A stretch of DNA of 64,000 nucleotides, taken from assembly GCA_965178125.1 (NCBI GenBank), contig OZ237762.1, positions 62,001 to 126,000 on the forward strand. Reading direction: 5' to 3'. The stretch is from Bilabrum cf. latius (taxonomy: Eukaryota > Bigyra: Bicosoecida > Bigyra > Bicosoecida). Under the pieces are notes generated by a model. The model saw only the letters and a list, made by a program, of their open reading frames with translations, was not told the origin of the DNA and made no database searches. The position numbers were made by a program, and so were the translations under genes. Below are positions 27,234 to 40,488 of the stretch, one piece after another. The first letter of the stretch is position 1. Every line of letters begins with the position of its first letter.

Positions 27234-28469
27234 ATGGAATCAAGTAAAGCGGCAGAGGCTACGAAAGCTCTTCTCCGCCGAGACAAAGACAGGGAGTCGT
27301 CCGCGTCTGACCAAGAACGCGGTGGTGTGAAGCCTGTTAAGATTCATCTGCTTGACGAAATGCCCGATAAGAGCGGGAGTCAGTCATCGGAAGCCCGTAA
27401 TTCAAGCAGTATGGACGTTTTGCAGCCTTCCCTTGAGGCCCTTCAGCGAGCAGGCGATTCGATGGCTGACGGAGCCGAGCCCGTGGAGCCCTTCGTCGGC
27501 AAATCGAGCACGAGTCGTATTGAAGTTGGCGGACAGGAAGCCAGAACTGTGGCAAAGCTGCTTCGACGCGTGTTTAAGGCTCAGGAAAGACGAGTCCGTG
27601 CGTTCACATTCCTTGCTGAGGCAATGCGAGAGGTAGTTGAAGCCGCACAGAGGGCAGATAGCGCGCTGTCCGACGTAGATTCGGCCTCGGAAGCTCCAGG
27701 AGCCGTTAAGAGAGAAGCTTTAGTAAAGGCTGGCGCGGAGGCGCAGACGGCCCTAGCGCACGCTTGCTCCAAGTACCAGGCCTCCTCGCAGCGCGTGCTC
27801 CTCGACTTCAATGAGGTCACCACGGCGGTGAGGGGGGCACAGGCTGCGCTTAGACAGGTTGCAAAGGAAGGAGAAGGAGAGGGTGTGGATGGGGGTGGAA
27901 CTGGGGGTGGTGCTGCCCCGATGGAAGACGGCGATGCGGCGGGGGCAGGCCCGGCTGCCAGCGGTGGCGAGGGTAAGAGCAAGGGGACTGAGGAGGAGGG
28001 TGGTGGCGATTCCTCATTTGCGCGGGCGACTGCTTCCTCCCTGGCAGCAGGGATCGATGAGCTGCAGGAGAGAGAAAAGGAGCACCTTCGGGTGACGGCA
28101 CAGTTGCATGCGCTCAAGCAGCAGCAGGCCATGGGAGCGGTGGGGGCCAACGGCGCGGGTGCTGGCAGCAGCCTGGGCCCGGGGCTTGGGGGCAGGGTGC
28201 GGGCCCTCGAAGCAGAGCGGTCGAGCGTGCGGGCTCGAGTGGAGGAGGCGCTGGACGAGCTCCGGTCTGAAGGAGCCGAGGTGCTAATGGCCTTCGAGGG
28301 GGATGAGGACGAGGGTGAGGGCGAGGATGAGGGTGAGGATGAGGATGGGGGTATGGGGGGGAGCTCACTTGGGGCTGCGGTGAGTGGGACACAGGGGGGT
28401 AAGGGAGCGCGGGCAGCAGGTGGTGCTGCGAGTGGGGCAGGGGACGGGTCCGAGCCAATGCAATCTTGA
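27234..28469 (+). CDS. Coiled-coil protein with acidic tail, unknown function
   Basis: A 411-aa uninterrupted ORF from ATG 27234 (MESSKAAEATKALLRRD) to TGA 28467. A helical core at about residues 105-230 (VAKLLRRVFKAQERRVRAFT, later LLDFNEVTTAVRGAQAALRQ) is followed by a Gly/Glu-rich linker, a second helix with an ELQEREKEHLRVTAQLHAL heptad pattern, and a terminal Glu/Asp/Gly run. No in-frame TAG is present. No family recognised. It shares an upstream region with the divergent coiled-coil gene. Confidence 0.62.
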   Translation: MESSKAAEATKALLRRDKDRESSASDQERGGVKPVKIHLLDEMPDKSGSQSSEARNSSSMDVLQPSLEALQRAGDSMADGAEPVEPFVGKSSTSRIEVGGQEARTVAKLLRRVFKAQERRVRAFTFLAEAMREVVEAAQRADSALSDVDSASEAPGAVKREALVKAGAEAQTALAHACSKYQASSQRVLLDFNEVTTAVRGAQAALRQVAKEGEGEGVDGGGTGGGAAPMEDGDAAGAGPAASGGEGKSKGTEEEGGGDSSFARATASSLAAGIDELQEREKEHLRVTAQLHALKQQQAMGAVGANGAGAGSSLGPGLGGRVRALEAERSSVRARVEEALDELRSEGAEVLMAFEGDEDEGEGEDEGEDEDGGMGGSSLGAAVSGTQGGKGARAAGGAASGAGDGSEPMQS

Positions 28470-28564
28470 TGTCAATGAGTCACCATGCACGCAATAGCAC
28501 GAGAGAATTGATTCGCGGGGGGCCGGATGTACACCAAAGAGAAAAGGCAATGCACATACTCTGT

Positions 28565-29324
28565 TCATGTAGGGGCACCTGCACCTCCCAGCGCCATCCC
28601 TCCCTCTGCTCCATTGTCCCATTTCGACTCGCTCCCGGTGCCAGTCGCCGAGGCGAAGGCACCCTCCTCCTTGGCTGGCTCCAGCTCGGCCACGAAGGTG
28701 GCCCCCGCCAGTGCCGCCGGACATGTGGGGTCCTCCACTTCCGCAGTGTTCTGCTACTTCAGCACAAGCTCAGGAACGGCGCAAAGAGAGGCCTTGAACA
28801 GCTTGAATTGCCTGTAGTAGGCTCGAATCATGTGTGCCGCCACTTCAGGTACCAACCGTCGAGACAGAATCTACTCGGAAGCTGGCGGCCTATCAACGCT
28901 GTGTGAAACTAGCTTCTTTTCGAAGCTCGCAAATGATTCGTTCTGACTTTTCCCGTAGTCCTAGGCGTCTTCTAGGACCGTTGAATAAAGCAAGCCAAGT
29001 GCAACGGACGTTTGTGCAAGATTCATGCCCTACTCGCGGCAGAAGGCAAGGGTATAGAACAATATCTCGCCGACTACATCAGATCCATGCGGCATTGGCC
29101 ACTTGCATAGACTCAATAGCTGCCTGCGACAATAATGCGGTCTCAAGCGGCTAGAAAAATAGGCTTAGGAAACCGCAACTGAGATGCACTGCACGAATCA
29201 AAGCTTACTCTTCAACATCGTCGCGATTTGTGATAGATCGTAACTTTATTAATCCATCTCTATCAAAATAAGTCCACTTTAGGCTATCAACCATGCTTTT
29301 AGTCTGCTTTGCTCCACACAACAT
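28565..29324 (-). CDS. CFAP119: CFAP119/CCDC189-like ciliary protein
   Basis: Exon 1 is 29324-29209 and exon 2 is 29123-28565, with an 85-nt GTAAGC...CGCAG intron; 224 aa. Four in-frame TAGs are read as Gln. The order of motifs, WTYFDRDGLIKL, then GEILFYTLAFCREQG, then HSVDRPP, then IRAYYRQFKLFK, matches what I remember of the cilia- and flagella-associated protein CCDC189/CFAP119. It ends in a Glu/Ala/Gly-rich tail at TGA 28565. A second in-frame ATG at 29294 gives a start 10 residues shorter. If correct it implies a flagellated life stage. The identification is from memory and needs a profile search. It is divergent from the ARF-GEF gene. Confidence 0.6.
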
Positions 29325-29494
29325 TATGGCTCCGGACTAGTCACAAATACACGTTACAAAAAGCAAGATCCCAGATTTAGTTGGGATTTTTGCAATTCTG
29401 TGCTGTCTGCAGAAAAAGCTCTAGCAATATTTTGCGAATTTAAGTTATAAGTTGCACAATATCGGCCGCAGGAGGAGAATCCAAACCGGAGCCC

Positions 29495-32400
29495 ATGGAG
29501 GTATTTGTGGAGCGCGCATTGAAGAGGCTCGTCGCCGAGGGCAGGGGCGGCAACGCAGACCTTGAAAGTGCGTGCAATGGCGCCTTGCGTGAGTTGGAAT
29601 TATGCATTAGCATAGTTGTTTGTGTGCTTTGCAGTCCACGCTGGCATTTACAAAATGCGCTGAACGCTCCATCTAGCACGCTACCCACCAGTTCGTCGGC
29701 TGCGCGAGTTTGCCCCTGTTGCAGAAATTCCCATTAGTTTCATGACACTCCATATGTAATTTCTTGCAGAAACGCTCCAAAAACGGAAGGCAAGCGGAGC
29801 TACGGCCTCGGTGAGCGAAAAGGCGGACGATGCGGATCACTACTTCAGGCCGCTGCAGATTGCCTGCGAGACACGCTCAGCACGTATGAAGGCGATTGCA
29901 CTTGATGCTATTGAAAAATTGGTTGCTTGGGGTAACTTGACCGGTAACCTAACCGTGATTCAGAACGGCAGGATGCGGTACTTGATCGACATCGTCATCG
30001 AGACGGTGTGCTCGTGCAGGGACGAGAAGGCCGACTAGGTGCAGCTGCAGGTGGTCAAGTGCCTGCTCACTGCCGTGTCATCTACTAAGTGCCAGGTGCG
30101 CGAGTACTCCTTGCTGCTGGCGGTGCGCAGCGTGTACCACATCTACCTAGTGACGGGCAACCAGGTGAACCGCACCACTGCCAAGGCTAGCCTCACCCAG
30201 ATGCTGGACTTGGTGTTCAGGAGGATGACCCGCCTGGACGAGGGGGTGGCTAAGGGTGAGGCTATCCCTGAGAGGCTGCTGGTGGAGGTGGAGGAAGCAC
30301 CTGAGTAGCCCACCGCTGGGGAGAGGACCTTGCCAGCCGATGGGGGTGCAGGGGGGGAGCTGCGCCCCGTGTCCTTTGGAAGTAACGTGTACCCTGAGCT
30401 CGTGGCCATGCTGGGCTTCAAGCCAGCAGGAGGCGCTGCAGTGCCGCCCGAGGCCCCCGTGGCGCCCCCCAGGGGGGGGCCCGGGTCAGCTGCTAGCGGG
30501 GCGGGTGCTCCCAACGGGGGTGGGGGCGGGCCCCCCCCTGCCGCGGCTGGAGGGGCATCTCAAGCAGGAGAGAAGGCAGGCGAAAGCAAGGGGGAGAAAG
30601 AGGCAGGCGCAGGTGCACCCGACTCCGCCAAGGGCACTGGCACTCCGTCCAAGCCACGGTTCGGCGCCAGGCCGGAACAGGACGTGGAGGCCGAGCAGTT
30701 CGCATTCGCCAGCGTGTACCACCGCGACGCATTCTTTTTGTTCCGGGCCCTCTGCGTGCTGTCGGCCAAGGGGGAGGACGCAGAGGATCGGATCACGTCC
30801 GGGCTGCTGCGCACGCGCGACGACACGACGGCGGTGCAGAGCAAGGTGCTTGCGCTGGACCTGCTGCACACCACGCTGCAGAAGGCGGGGGCTTTCATGA
30901 GCAGGCACTCGGCCTTCGTGGCAGCTGCCAGGGCATACCTGGCCCCCGCGCTGCTGAAGAACTTCGTGAGTCCGCACCCCAGCGTGGTGTCCCTGTCGCT
31001 CCGCATCTTCGTGCTGCTGGTGCAGGGCTTCAGGGAGTACCTCAGCGAGGAGATCGAGATCTTCGTGACCACGGTCTTCCTCGAGCAGCTGCAGAGCAAG
31101 ACGGCCTCCCTTCGGCAGAAGGCAGAGGTCGTGGACTCATTCAGGGCTCTAGCGGCCGACAGCACGACCATCTTGGAGATCTTCTTGAACTATGACGCGG
31201 CCCCCGAGGAGGCCAGGAGGGAGCGTCTCTTTGACAGGATCACATCGGCGCTCACGTCCATCGCGCAGGGCAGGGCCACAGGGGACCTCAAGGCGGCGGC
31301 AGGCACGGAGAGCGAGTTGGAGGCGGTGCGGAGGTCGGCGCTGGCCACGCTCACGGCCATCATGCACTCCATGCGCAAGGCAGCAGAGGCCGTCAGCCGC
31401 CCGCAGCTGCTCAAGAGGCAGGTCTCGGGCGGGGCCGGGCTGGAGGGTGCCGCCGCTGGCGTGGGGGTGCAGGGCGCATCCCCGGCTCCCGCGCTGGGGC
31501 CTCCATCCGGAGCCATGGCTGCCCTCAGGGACGGACCCGCCCAGGACGCCCCCTCTTCGCCCGCCACTGGCAGAGACAGGGACTCTGTGGCGGGGTCGGC
31601 GACCAGCGGAACCCCCCTCGGTGCTGGGGGTGCGGATTCGGAGGCAGACGCGGGCCGTGGAGACGCCGGATCAGCTGCTGGCTCCGGTCCCGGGAGTGCG
31701 GCGGCGGGGGGCGCGCAGGGCAAGAGCGTCGCTGAGGCGTATAAGGAGGCCTCCAAGCGCAGGGAGCAGATTCGGCGCGCGGCCCTTCGGTTCAAGATGA
31801 AGCCCAAGGACGGTGTCAAGTACCTCCGCGAGATCGGGCGGGTGGACGACACACCCGAGGTGCTGGCCAAGTGCTTCTTGGACTTGCAGGACGTGCTCGA
31901 CAAGACGGCCATCGGCGACTACATGGGCGAGGACAAGGAGTTCAACATCGCCGTCATGCACGCCTATGTCGACCAGCTGGACTTCACGGGGATGAGCTTC
32001 GACGAGGCGATCCGGTACTTTTTGAAGGGGTTCAGGCTTCCCGGTGAGGCCCAGAAGATCGACCGCATGATGGAGAAATTCGCCGAGGTGTTCTGCACGC
32101 TGAACCCGGGGGTGTTCTCGAAGAACGACACCGCCTTTGTGCTGGGGTACTCGGTGATCATGCTCAACACGGACGCGCACAACCCCAACATTCCCCCGGA
32201 GAAGAAGATGACCCTAAAGGGTTTCCTCAGGAACAACAGCGGCATCGCGGACGGGCAGGACCTTCCCGAGCAGTTCCTGACGGACATTTACAACAACATC
32301 CGGGCCAACGCCATCAGCCTCAAGGAGGACGACGACCTCAGGGAGAACGAGCAGATCAAGACGGCCAGCCTCTCTACGGCCGACAGGCACGCCCTCCGCA

Positions 32401-35400
32401 GGTCGGAGCGCTCCAAGCTGGTCAAGGCGGGCGAGGAGCGCATCAAGGACCTCGAGAGGAAGAGGAGGAAGCGATCCACCATCATGGCGGCCTCGCCCAT
32501 CAAAGGGGGGCAGGCCAGCGGCGGGGCAGGCGCGGGTGCGGGCGCGTCCGCCGGGGAGGGCGGAGCTGCCCTGGCCTTGGCCACCCTCGCCGAGGTGGAC
32601 GAGGACTACGTGAGGCTGTCGGACCGGAGGGCGGAGGACGTGCTGGAGCCCATGATGGAGGTGGCGTGGGGCCCCATGATGGCCTCGTTCAGCGTGAACC
32701 TGGAGGGCTCCAACGACGCGAGGGTGGTGCAGCTGTGCATCAACGGGTTCAAGCACGCTGTGAGTCTGGCGGGCGTGCTGGGCATGTCGATGGAGAGATC
32801 CGCGCTGCTCGGGGCTCTCGTACGATACACCATGCTCGACTCGCCCACTCGGGCCTTCGGGAACAAGAACGTGCTGTGCTGCCAGGCCGTGGTGGCGCTG
32901 GCCCAGAAGCAGGGCGAGTGGCTCGGTGACGCGTGGGGCGTGGTGCACCGCTGCATCTCGCAGATCGCGAGGCTGCAGGCCCTCGCCTCGGGGGCGCGCG
33001 GGGACTCTGAGATCTTCGGGGCTGCGGCAGTGGCTGCGGCGCGCAACCGGAGCAGGGGCGGGGCTGTGCCCTCGCGCGGGGGCCGCCGGTCCCTGGGCGG
33101 CGTCGGCTCTGGCACCCCAGCCCAGCAGGAGGCTCGCCAGATCGAGAGGCGCAATGCTCAAGCGCTTGCGTCTGCCATCCCAGAGTCCTCGCTGCAGCGC
33201 GTGTACACGAACAGCTGCACGCTCTCCCAGGAGGCCATCGTGGACTTCATCACCCACCTGACGCACGTGTCGCTCGCGGAGCTCCACATCGCGGCACCCA
33301 CAGCGGCGGATCGCGCGGCGGAGGCGACGGCGGCGCAGCGGGGCGGTGCTTCCGGGCCTGGGGCTCAGAGCGGTGCGGGGGGCAGTCCTGCGGGCAAGCA
33401 CCAGGGCGGAGGTGACGGGGAGGGGGCGCGCGTGTACAGCCTGCAGAAGGTGGTGGAGACTGCTGACTATAACCTGCAGGTCAGGGGCAGGCTGACTTGG
33501 TCCAGGCTGTGGGGTTTGCTGAGCAGGGTGTTCACGGCGGTGGGCTGCAGCACGCAGTACCAGCTGGCGCAGTTCGCCATCGACGCCCTAAAGCAGCTGT
33601 CGCTCAAGTTCCTGGACAAGCCCGAGCTGGGCTCCTTCTCCTTCCAGAGGATCTTCCTGTCCCCGTTCGCCGCCATCATGGGGGCGCACCCGCGGGCCAA
33701 GCAGGGCATCAGGGAGCTCATCCTGTACGTGTTCCAGTTCCTGCTGCAGAAGAAGCCCGGCAAGTTCAGGTCCGGCTGGCAGACCGTGTTTGCGGTGCAC
33801 GGCATTGCGGCGCGGGACCCCACGCGGGAGATCATTTCGCTGGCTTTCAACACTGTGCACCAGATCGTGCAGAACCAGTTCCCGCAGGTCGTGAGGAACG
33901 CTGCGTTCGCCGACTTGGTCAACTGCCTGGTTGCATTCGCGTCCAACCCTCAGGCCGACAGCGCGGTGGGAGTCCGCTCTGTGGACCACCTCGCCGAGCT
34001 GGGGGCGCACCTGGCTCGCGGCAGGGTCCCGCTGAGGGATGGGAACGACGAGCACGTGAGGGCTGTGCTGGCGGCGGACAGCGGGTCGGATGGTGTGCCG
34101 CGCAGCACCGGGGGTCAGCCGGCGGACAGGGGTGCGGGTGCGGGTGCGGGTGCACCGGCAGAGAGCAAGGAGAGCAAGGAGGGCGAGGAGGAGGGCAAGG
34201 AGACGGAGGGGGCCGAGGCAGCCCGGCAGGCCTCTTCTTCCTTCGTGGTGCAGCCTGACTCGGGTGTGTTCTACGACATGGACGGCGAGGAGCACTCGGA
34301 CATCAGGAGGGCTTCGGCGGGGCCCATGGGGGAGCCCGACGAGGCCCCCGCTGCGGGGAAGGCTACGGGGCAGGGGCAGAGGGCGGGATTCGAAGACGCG
34401 TCTCCTCGAGGCATCGCGGACAGGCACCTGACGGGCGAGCGCGGCGGCGGCGGCCTGCTGCGACGATTCGATGACCGGCAGGAGCACACGGGTGCGTGGT
34501 GGCCCGTCCTCACCGGGCTCATGCGGCTGGTGGGTGACCCCCGGGAGGACGTGAGGCAGCACTCCCTGGACGTGCTCTTCGCATTGCTGCGGCGCTTCGG
34601 CGGTGGGTTCTCCGAGGGCCTCTGGCACCTGGTGTACACGGGTGTGCTGCTGCCCATTTTCGATGACGCGAGGCACACGGGGGGACACCAGGCCGCGGCC
34701 GACAGGGAACAGAAGGCGGAGGAGGCGGCGGCTGCGGGGAGACACGAGCTGATGCGGTCGAGGGCAGGCTCCTAGGGCGGGGCGGGGGCCCGGCTGGGAG
34801 CCACAGACGCGAGGTGGCTGCAGTCCAGCTGCTTGCCCGCCCTCAGCGCGCTTGTCCGGCTGCAGGCCCGGTTCTTCCCCCGGCTGCGTGCCATGATGCC
34901 CGAGCTGCTGCAGCTGCTGGAGGACTGCATCGCGCAGGAGGTGGAGGGGCTGGCCCGCATCGGTGTGTCGTGCCTGCACCAGCTGCTGGTGGAGGCCGGG
35001 TGGCAGTTCGACGCCGAGTGCTGGGAGATGGTGCTTGCGCTGCTGGGGCGGCTCTTCGTGGCCACCACCCCGAGGGACCTGATGGACTGCGAGACTCATC
35101 TCCTGGGCCCCAGCCCGGGTGATTTCTCCGAGGACGAGGAGGCGGGGGGGGAGGGAGGGCACCCCGTGGTAGTCACCGTGTTCGGGCTCGGCAAGCTGCT
35201 GGCAAGTCGCGAGGACGGCGTGTAGGTGGTGCAGCTGCCCTTTGGCACGCTGTACACCCACGGGGCGGTGAGGGAGGTGGCGGAAGGGGGCGCGGGGGCA
35301 CCCGTCCCTCCCTCCACCCCTGACAAGCCCATGCTGCCCAACGGCGCGCAGCCACCCGCCACCCGTGGTGGTCCAGGGCCAGGCAGGGCCACAGCGCCCG

Positions 35401-36311
35401 TGCCCCGGGCCATGGACCCTCCCCCCGCGCTCCCTTTCAACCCCTCCCGCGTGCTGACCCAGTGCGTGGTGCAGCTGGAGCTGGTCAGCGCCGTGGGTAT
35501 CCTGGCCAACTCGCATGTGGGGGCTCTCACCCTGGGCCAGCTCAAGCAGCTGCTGGGGCTGCTGGAGGAGTGCGCGGATTTCGCACGGCGCTTCAACTCG
35601 AACCGCCCTCTTCGGGAGGCCTTGCTGGAGGCTGGTTTCATGAAGAAAGCCAAGTTCAAGAGGGTGCCCTCCTTGCTGAGGCAGGAGAAGCAGAGCACAG
35701 AGGTGCTGCTGCAGCTGCTGCTTGGCATGCACACCCAGCTGCACGCACAAGGGGGTCTGGAGGGGGAGGGCGGGAAGCGGCACAAACTGGTCCTGCAGCG
35801 GCTGAGGGAGGTGGCGGGCGAGGTGGTGGGGCGGTTCGTGCGTTTGGATGCCTCAGTGGAGGCCATGCGGGTGCAGGCGCAGGCAGAGGCATCGAGCGCC
35901 TCTCAGGCAGCGGCGCGGCGGGCTGCGCAGGGGGGCAGGCGGGTGCAAGACCCAGCCAGGGCGGCGAGGAGCGCGGCTCGATAGGCCGTGTCCGTGGACC
36001 AGTCGGACAGGGAGGTGCTCCGTGAATGCTCGGCTTTTGGCCCGCTCGTGGTTCGGCTGCTGGAGGGGTGCTCCGGCATGTCTGCCGCCGAGTTCCGAGG
36101 CAGCCTGTGGTGGCTTTACCCGCTTCTGGTGCAGCTGATCCCCACGGGGAACCCGGCCGTGCGCAGGGCGCTGCGGGGTATCTTCGAGAACAAGCTGCCT
36201 GCCGTGCTGCCGCTAGATGCCCCTGCCGGCGTGCTGGAGGGCGAGGGCAGCGAGGCCGAGGAGGACGGGGGTGCGGACGCAGCGGGGGCGGCGGCCGGTA
36301 CGTCTGTTTGA
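29495..36311 (+). CDS. SEC7: BIG/Sec7-type ARF guanine nucleotide exchange factor
   Basis: Exon 1 is 29495-29588 and exon 2 is 29770-36311 (181-nt intron), giving 2211 aa. The DCB domain has RPLQIACETRSARMKAIALD and the QVQLQVVKCLLTAVSS stretch, whose first Gln is TAG 30036; the HUS-type helices follow after a Gly/Pro-rich linker. The Sec7 catalytic domain (about residues 690-890) has FRLPGEAQKIDRMMEKFAEV with the catalytic Glu finger and YSVIMLNTDAHNP. The HDS repeats extend to the end. It activates class I ARFs at the trans-Golgi. TAGs at 30036, 30306, 34773, 35223 and 35982 are read as Gln. Stop TGA 36309. The ATG1 kinase follows on the same strand 125 bp on. Confidence 0.95.
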
Positions 36312-36435
36312 CTTTCGTTTGTGTGCAGTGCGGGAAAAGGTGTTATTTTTTCTTGTGATGCAGCAGTGCTGCATGCAGCTTTGGGCGCAGACTCGCTCGT
36401 CACAGCGTGATACGTCACCAAGCAGAGCCCGGGCA

Positions 36436-39400
36436 ATGCATTTCTGTCGCCCCATGGCGGGTAGCGCTACTCCAAGTTCGGATTGGGAAGTCGGCGAATA
36501 TGTACTGGAGCGGGTTCTAGGCTCTGGAAGCTTTGCGAAGGTATACAGAGCCAGGCACAAGGAAACGGGGGAGACGTACGCTTGCAAGGTGATCCAGCTG
36601 CAATCCATCGATGCGAAAACCAGGAAAACAATTGAATCTGAGGTTACGGTACTCAAAGAAATAAGGCATCCAAACATTGGTGGGTTGTGCAGGCATCATT
36701 GTTAGTCCGCCTCCGCCTGAGCAGCGCAACCACCACTCCATTGCAGCATGTTTCTTGTGGCCTTATCGCAGTTAGGCTAGTGGACGTGATGCAGTCTAAA
36801 TCGCACATATTTCTCATGCTTGAGTTTGCGGCCGGTGGAGATCTATCTGACGCTCTTGTGCAGCACAATAAGGCCCTGAACGAGAAAGAGGTTCGGTACT
36901 TACTATGTCAGATCGCGGCCGGCCTAAAGGTACTGCACGGAGCTAGTATCGTGCACCGTGACCTGAAGCCATAGAATATCCTAGTGGAGGATGCCAAGGC
37001 ATTTCCCCGCAGCCGCGTGATGCTGGGTGACTTCGGGTTCGCGAGGCGGCTAGAGGTTGCTGAACTCGCCTAGACGCTGTGCGGCTCGCCACTGTACATG
37101 GCCCCAGAGCTGCTCAGGATGGAGTCGTACGATGCACGATGCGACCTGTGGAGCGTCGGGGTGATCCTCTACCAGCTGCTCTCGTCCCAGCTTCCCTACG
37201 GCGGCGCCAACCACCTCGATCTACTGCGGAACATCGACGCCGCAGGGCCCCGCAAGCTGCCCGAAGACGTGGCAGCGCGTACCTCGGCCCCGATGCGGCG
37301 GCTGCTCGGCGGCCTGCTGCAGCCAGACCCCCTCGTCAGGGCCAGCTTCCACGAGTTCTTCAGGTCGCCAGCAGTGCGGGCTCCCGAGGGGTTTGACGTG
37401 AGCAAACTGAAAGGGGCGGGGACAGAGGGGGAGGCCGAAAGTGGGGGTGCTTATGGGGAGCAGGCGAAGGGCGGGGGCAAGGCAGGGGCAGGACCGGCGA
37501 CACCTATGCAGAGAGGCATGTCTGGTGCAGGCCAGCTTGAAGGAGCTGGAGGTTCATCATCGTCTGCTCCTGGTGCGGGGGGGGCAGCTGGCGATGTGGA
37601 AGGAGAAGGGGAGGGGCTGCTGCCTGATGACTCGCTGGAGAGACTCCTGGGGGACATGAAGGGCATGGTACGTGGGGGCCGGGTGCTGGTGCGAGGGCTG
37701 CAGGAGGACCCAAGTGCAGGTGGCACCAGGAACACAGCCAGCCTGGAGGGTGCAGCGCACGGTCGCTCCCCGCCCGGCCCAGCCGAGACATCGCCCACAT
37801 CGCAGGTGCAGGTGCACAGTCGACTGACACTGGATCCGGCCGCGCATCTCTCCCGACTGCCCCCTCGCGTGGCAGTGCGCGAGCTGTGGGAGGGCTGTCT
37901 GGAGCAGCAGGCGCAGGCGCGCTGCACGGGGACTGGAGGCCGGATGGGGGCAGGTGACCGTGCAGCAAACTCGCTGTCGCTGCACGCCGCTGCGATGCAG
38001 GGGTCGGCGCACAGCAGCGGCATATGGGAGCCCCAGCTCTCGAGTGTGACGAGTGCGGTGGCAGGTGCAGGTGGTTCGGGTGACGGCGCGACGCGGCAGA
38101 GGCTAGCTGCGGATCGCAAGGCGCGGTGCGTCGAGATGTTCCGCTTCCTGGGTCATGGCGCGGCGCCGCGTCCATCCGCCACCCGTGCTGTGCTCGAAGC
38201 CCGCCTGCGGGCTGCGGGGCTGCAACTCGGGCCGGTCGCGATGAAGGAGACAGAGACGGAGGCAGAGGCAGGGGCAGGGGCAGGGGCAGGGGCAGGGGCA
38301 GCATCGGGGAGTCGGGGCGAAGATGCCTCCGACGGTGCATTGCGCGGTAGTGGCAGCGGCAGCACGTCTCATTAGGAAGAAGACTCGCCGGCCGGGCCCC
38401 GGTCTCCGAACGTTGTTCCCCTCCGGCGCGGAGGCACCGCGGCTGGGATCGCTGGGTCTGCCTCGGCTGTCACGGATGGGTCCCACACTGGGGTGGGCGG
38501 GGGCAGGCAGGGCTCGAAAGTCGTTCCCGAGGCGGGGACTGGGGCAGGCACGGTCGAAGCGGGGGCGCGCGCCGCTCTGCTGCAGGACGCCGCCGGTCTC
38601 TCTATCCAGACAGACCACCCCCTCGCAGACACAGCAGCCCAGCACGCCAGCCTGTCTGACTCCCAGAGACCCCCGCTGCCTCCTGCAGTCGCAGTTGCCC
38701 TACCAGCGCCCTCTGCAGGCTGGCACCCACCCCCCTCGTCTTCCTCCTCATAGCGTGGCTCCCCCGCCACCGCAACCGACGGAGCCTCGGACTCGTCCAG
38801 TCCCTCTGGGGCGGGGGCGGGGCAGGGGCACGGAGGTGCCTTCGAGGTGGTGGGAGGGTCCTCCCCCAGGGCACAGACACCTTCGCGGGCAGGAACAGGG
38901 AACAGTGGCCGGGTGCTGACTCCTCCCCGAGTCAGGACAGGATCGGGCGCCAGCTCAAGGCGGGGCTCGGGGTCCCCTCTGGTGGAGGGCCCAGGGGAGG
39001 GGTCAGCTACACCGGGGGAGAGCGGCAGCGGGGGCAGCGACAGTCCGCAGTGGGGCCTCCGCGCCGATGGAAACACGGATGCAAGCCGGATGCAACCTGA
39101 GGAGGCGGTGGCACTGCCACTCGGACACAGGAACAAGGAAGATACCAGCAGTGCCCCCGGTGGAGATTCAGGAGGCAGTGCTGACCCTGGCCCGCGTGAC
39201 GGCAGACCGCTGGCTCTCGTCCCCGATGGCACCACGGGGCTGCCAGCGCACATAGTCATGGTCCCGCGGGGCCGGACGTCGATCGACTCTAGAATGGTGG
39301 CCGCACAGCAGGAAGCACACGCCTGTCGGGCAGTGGCCCAGTTCGGTATCTCGGTGGCAGGGGAAGCAGCGGGAGCGCCCGTGCCGCTGCCCTGGCTGCG

Positions 39401-40361
39401 AACTGGTGGCAAGGCCAAGGGGGTCGATGCAGGCGATAGAATAGGAGCTGCAGGCGATGGGATAGGAGCTGCAGTGGATGGATAGCACGGCTGGTGGGTG
39501 ACGCAGGAGGCTCTCCCGGCCGCTGGATCGCAGGAGCCGCTGGTCAGCGCGGAGCTGCTGCTGGGCGCCCTTGAGGAGCAGGCGACATCTGCTGAGGTTG
39601 GGAGGAGGAGGAAGGAGGAAGAGACGGAGAACGAGGGAGGGGGTAGTTCGGGGGCGGGACCCGCTGCTGCCAGTGCTATTCCTGGGGCCCTGCACGCTTC
39701 ACTCATGTAGCGCGTGGCAGATCGCATGGAAGCAGCGGCCGCTCGTCGACAGGCCGCGGCAGTGTCCTTGCTGCTGGCCGCATCTGCCATGTGCGAGGGT
39801 CTTGCCCTGAGAGCGGCAGGGGCGGGGCCGCAGCTGGCCGGTCTGGAGCGCTGGGCCCTGGGGCTGGGCCGGCGGTGCGAGGCCGAGGCGCGCCCCTGCA
39901 TCCGGGCGCTGGCCCGACTGGAGCCGGGGGACAGGCCGCCGCTGCCGCCGCCTGCTGACATGTGCATGCAGGCTGCCGCGAGGGTGGTGCAGCGGGCGGC
40001 GGCGCTGCAGTGCGTTGCACCCGGATGTGCGGCGGTCGTGGCTCACGCAAGCCTCGGTCGCGACTTGGCCCGGGCTGCGTGGAGCGGAGCAGTGAACGGA
40101 CATGTTGGCGTGGATGAGCACAATCACCAGCAGGGACAGGGACAGGGAGGAGGAGAGCACGCGGGGCGAGCGAGGAGGGATGCGCTGCAGAACCCGCTTG
40201 CGAGACGAGCAGCAGCTCTGGAGCTTGTGGCGCACCAAGCCATCGTGCTGGCTGGAACTGAAGCGGCTGGTGCGAAGAGTGCAATTGCAGGCAAGGAGAG
40301 GAATGGGGTGCGAATAGAGGGCAAGCAGGATGAAGAGGAGAGCAAGGGCAAGGAGGCGTGA
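36436..40361 (+). CDS. ATG1: ATG1/ULK-type autophagy-initiating kinase
   Basis: Exon 1 is 36436-36679 and exon 2 is 36772-40361 (92-nt intron, GTGGGT donor), giving 1277 aa. The N-terminal kinase domain has GSGSFAKVYRA, the YACKV lysine, HRDLKPQNIL, GDFGFARRL and TLCGSPLYMAPELL. The HRDLKPQN Gln (residue 149) is TAG 36972, and the Gln before TLCGSP (residue 182) is TAG 37071. DFGFAR plus TLCGSPxYMAPE is the ATG1/ULK signature. A very long Ser/Gly/Pro/Ala-rich region follows, then C-terminal helices (RVADRMEAAAARRQAAAVSL) resembling the tandem MIT region of ULK proteins. TAGs at 38373, 38751, 39483 and 39708 are also Gln. An alternative start is ATG 36454. Stop TGA 40359. Confidence 0.92.
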
Positions 40362-40488
40362 TGATTCGGATTATCCGCGCAATAGCCTAGGTCTACGTGG
40401 CTGATTCGGAATCAGAACACATGCATCACCTTGATAATTACCCTTTTTACGCGTTCAGTCCTGCCTGCAATCCATACTATTAATGCGT

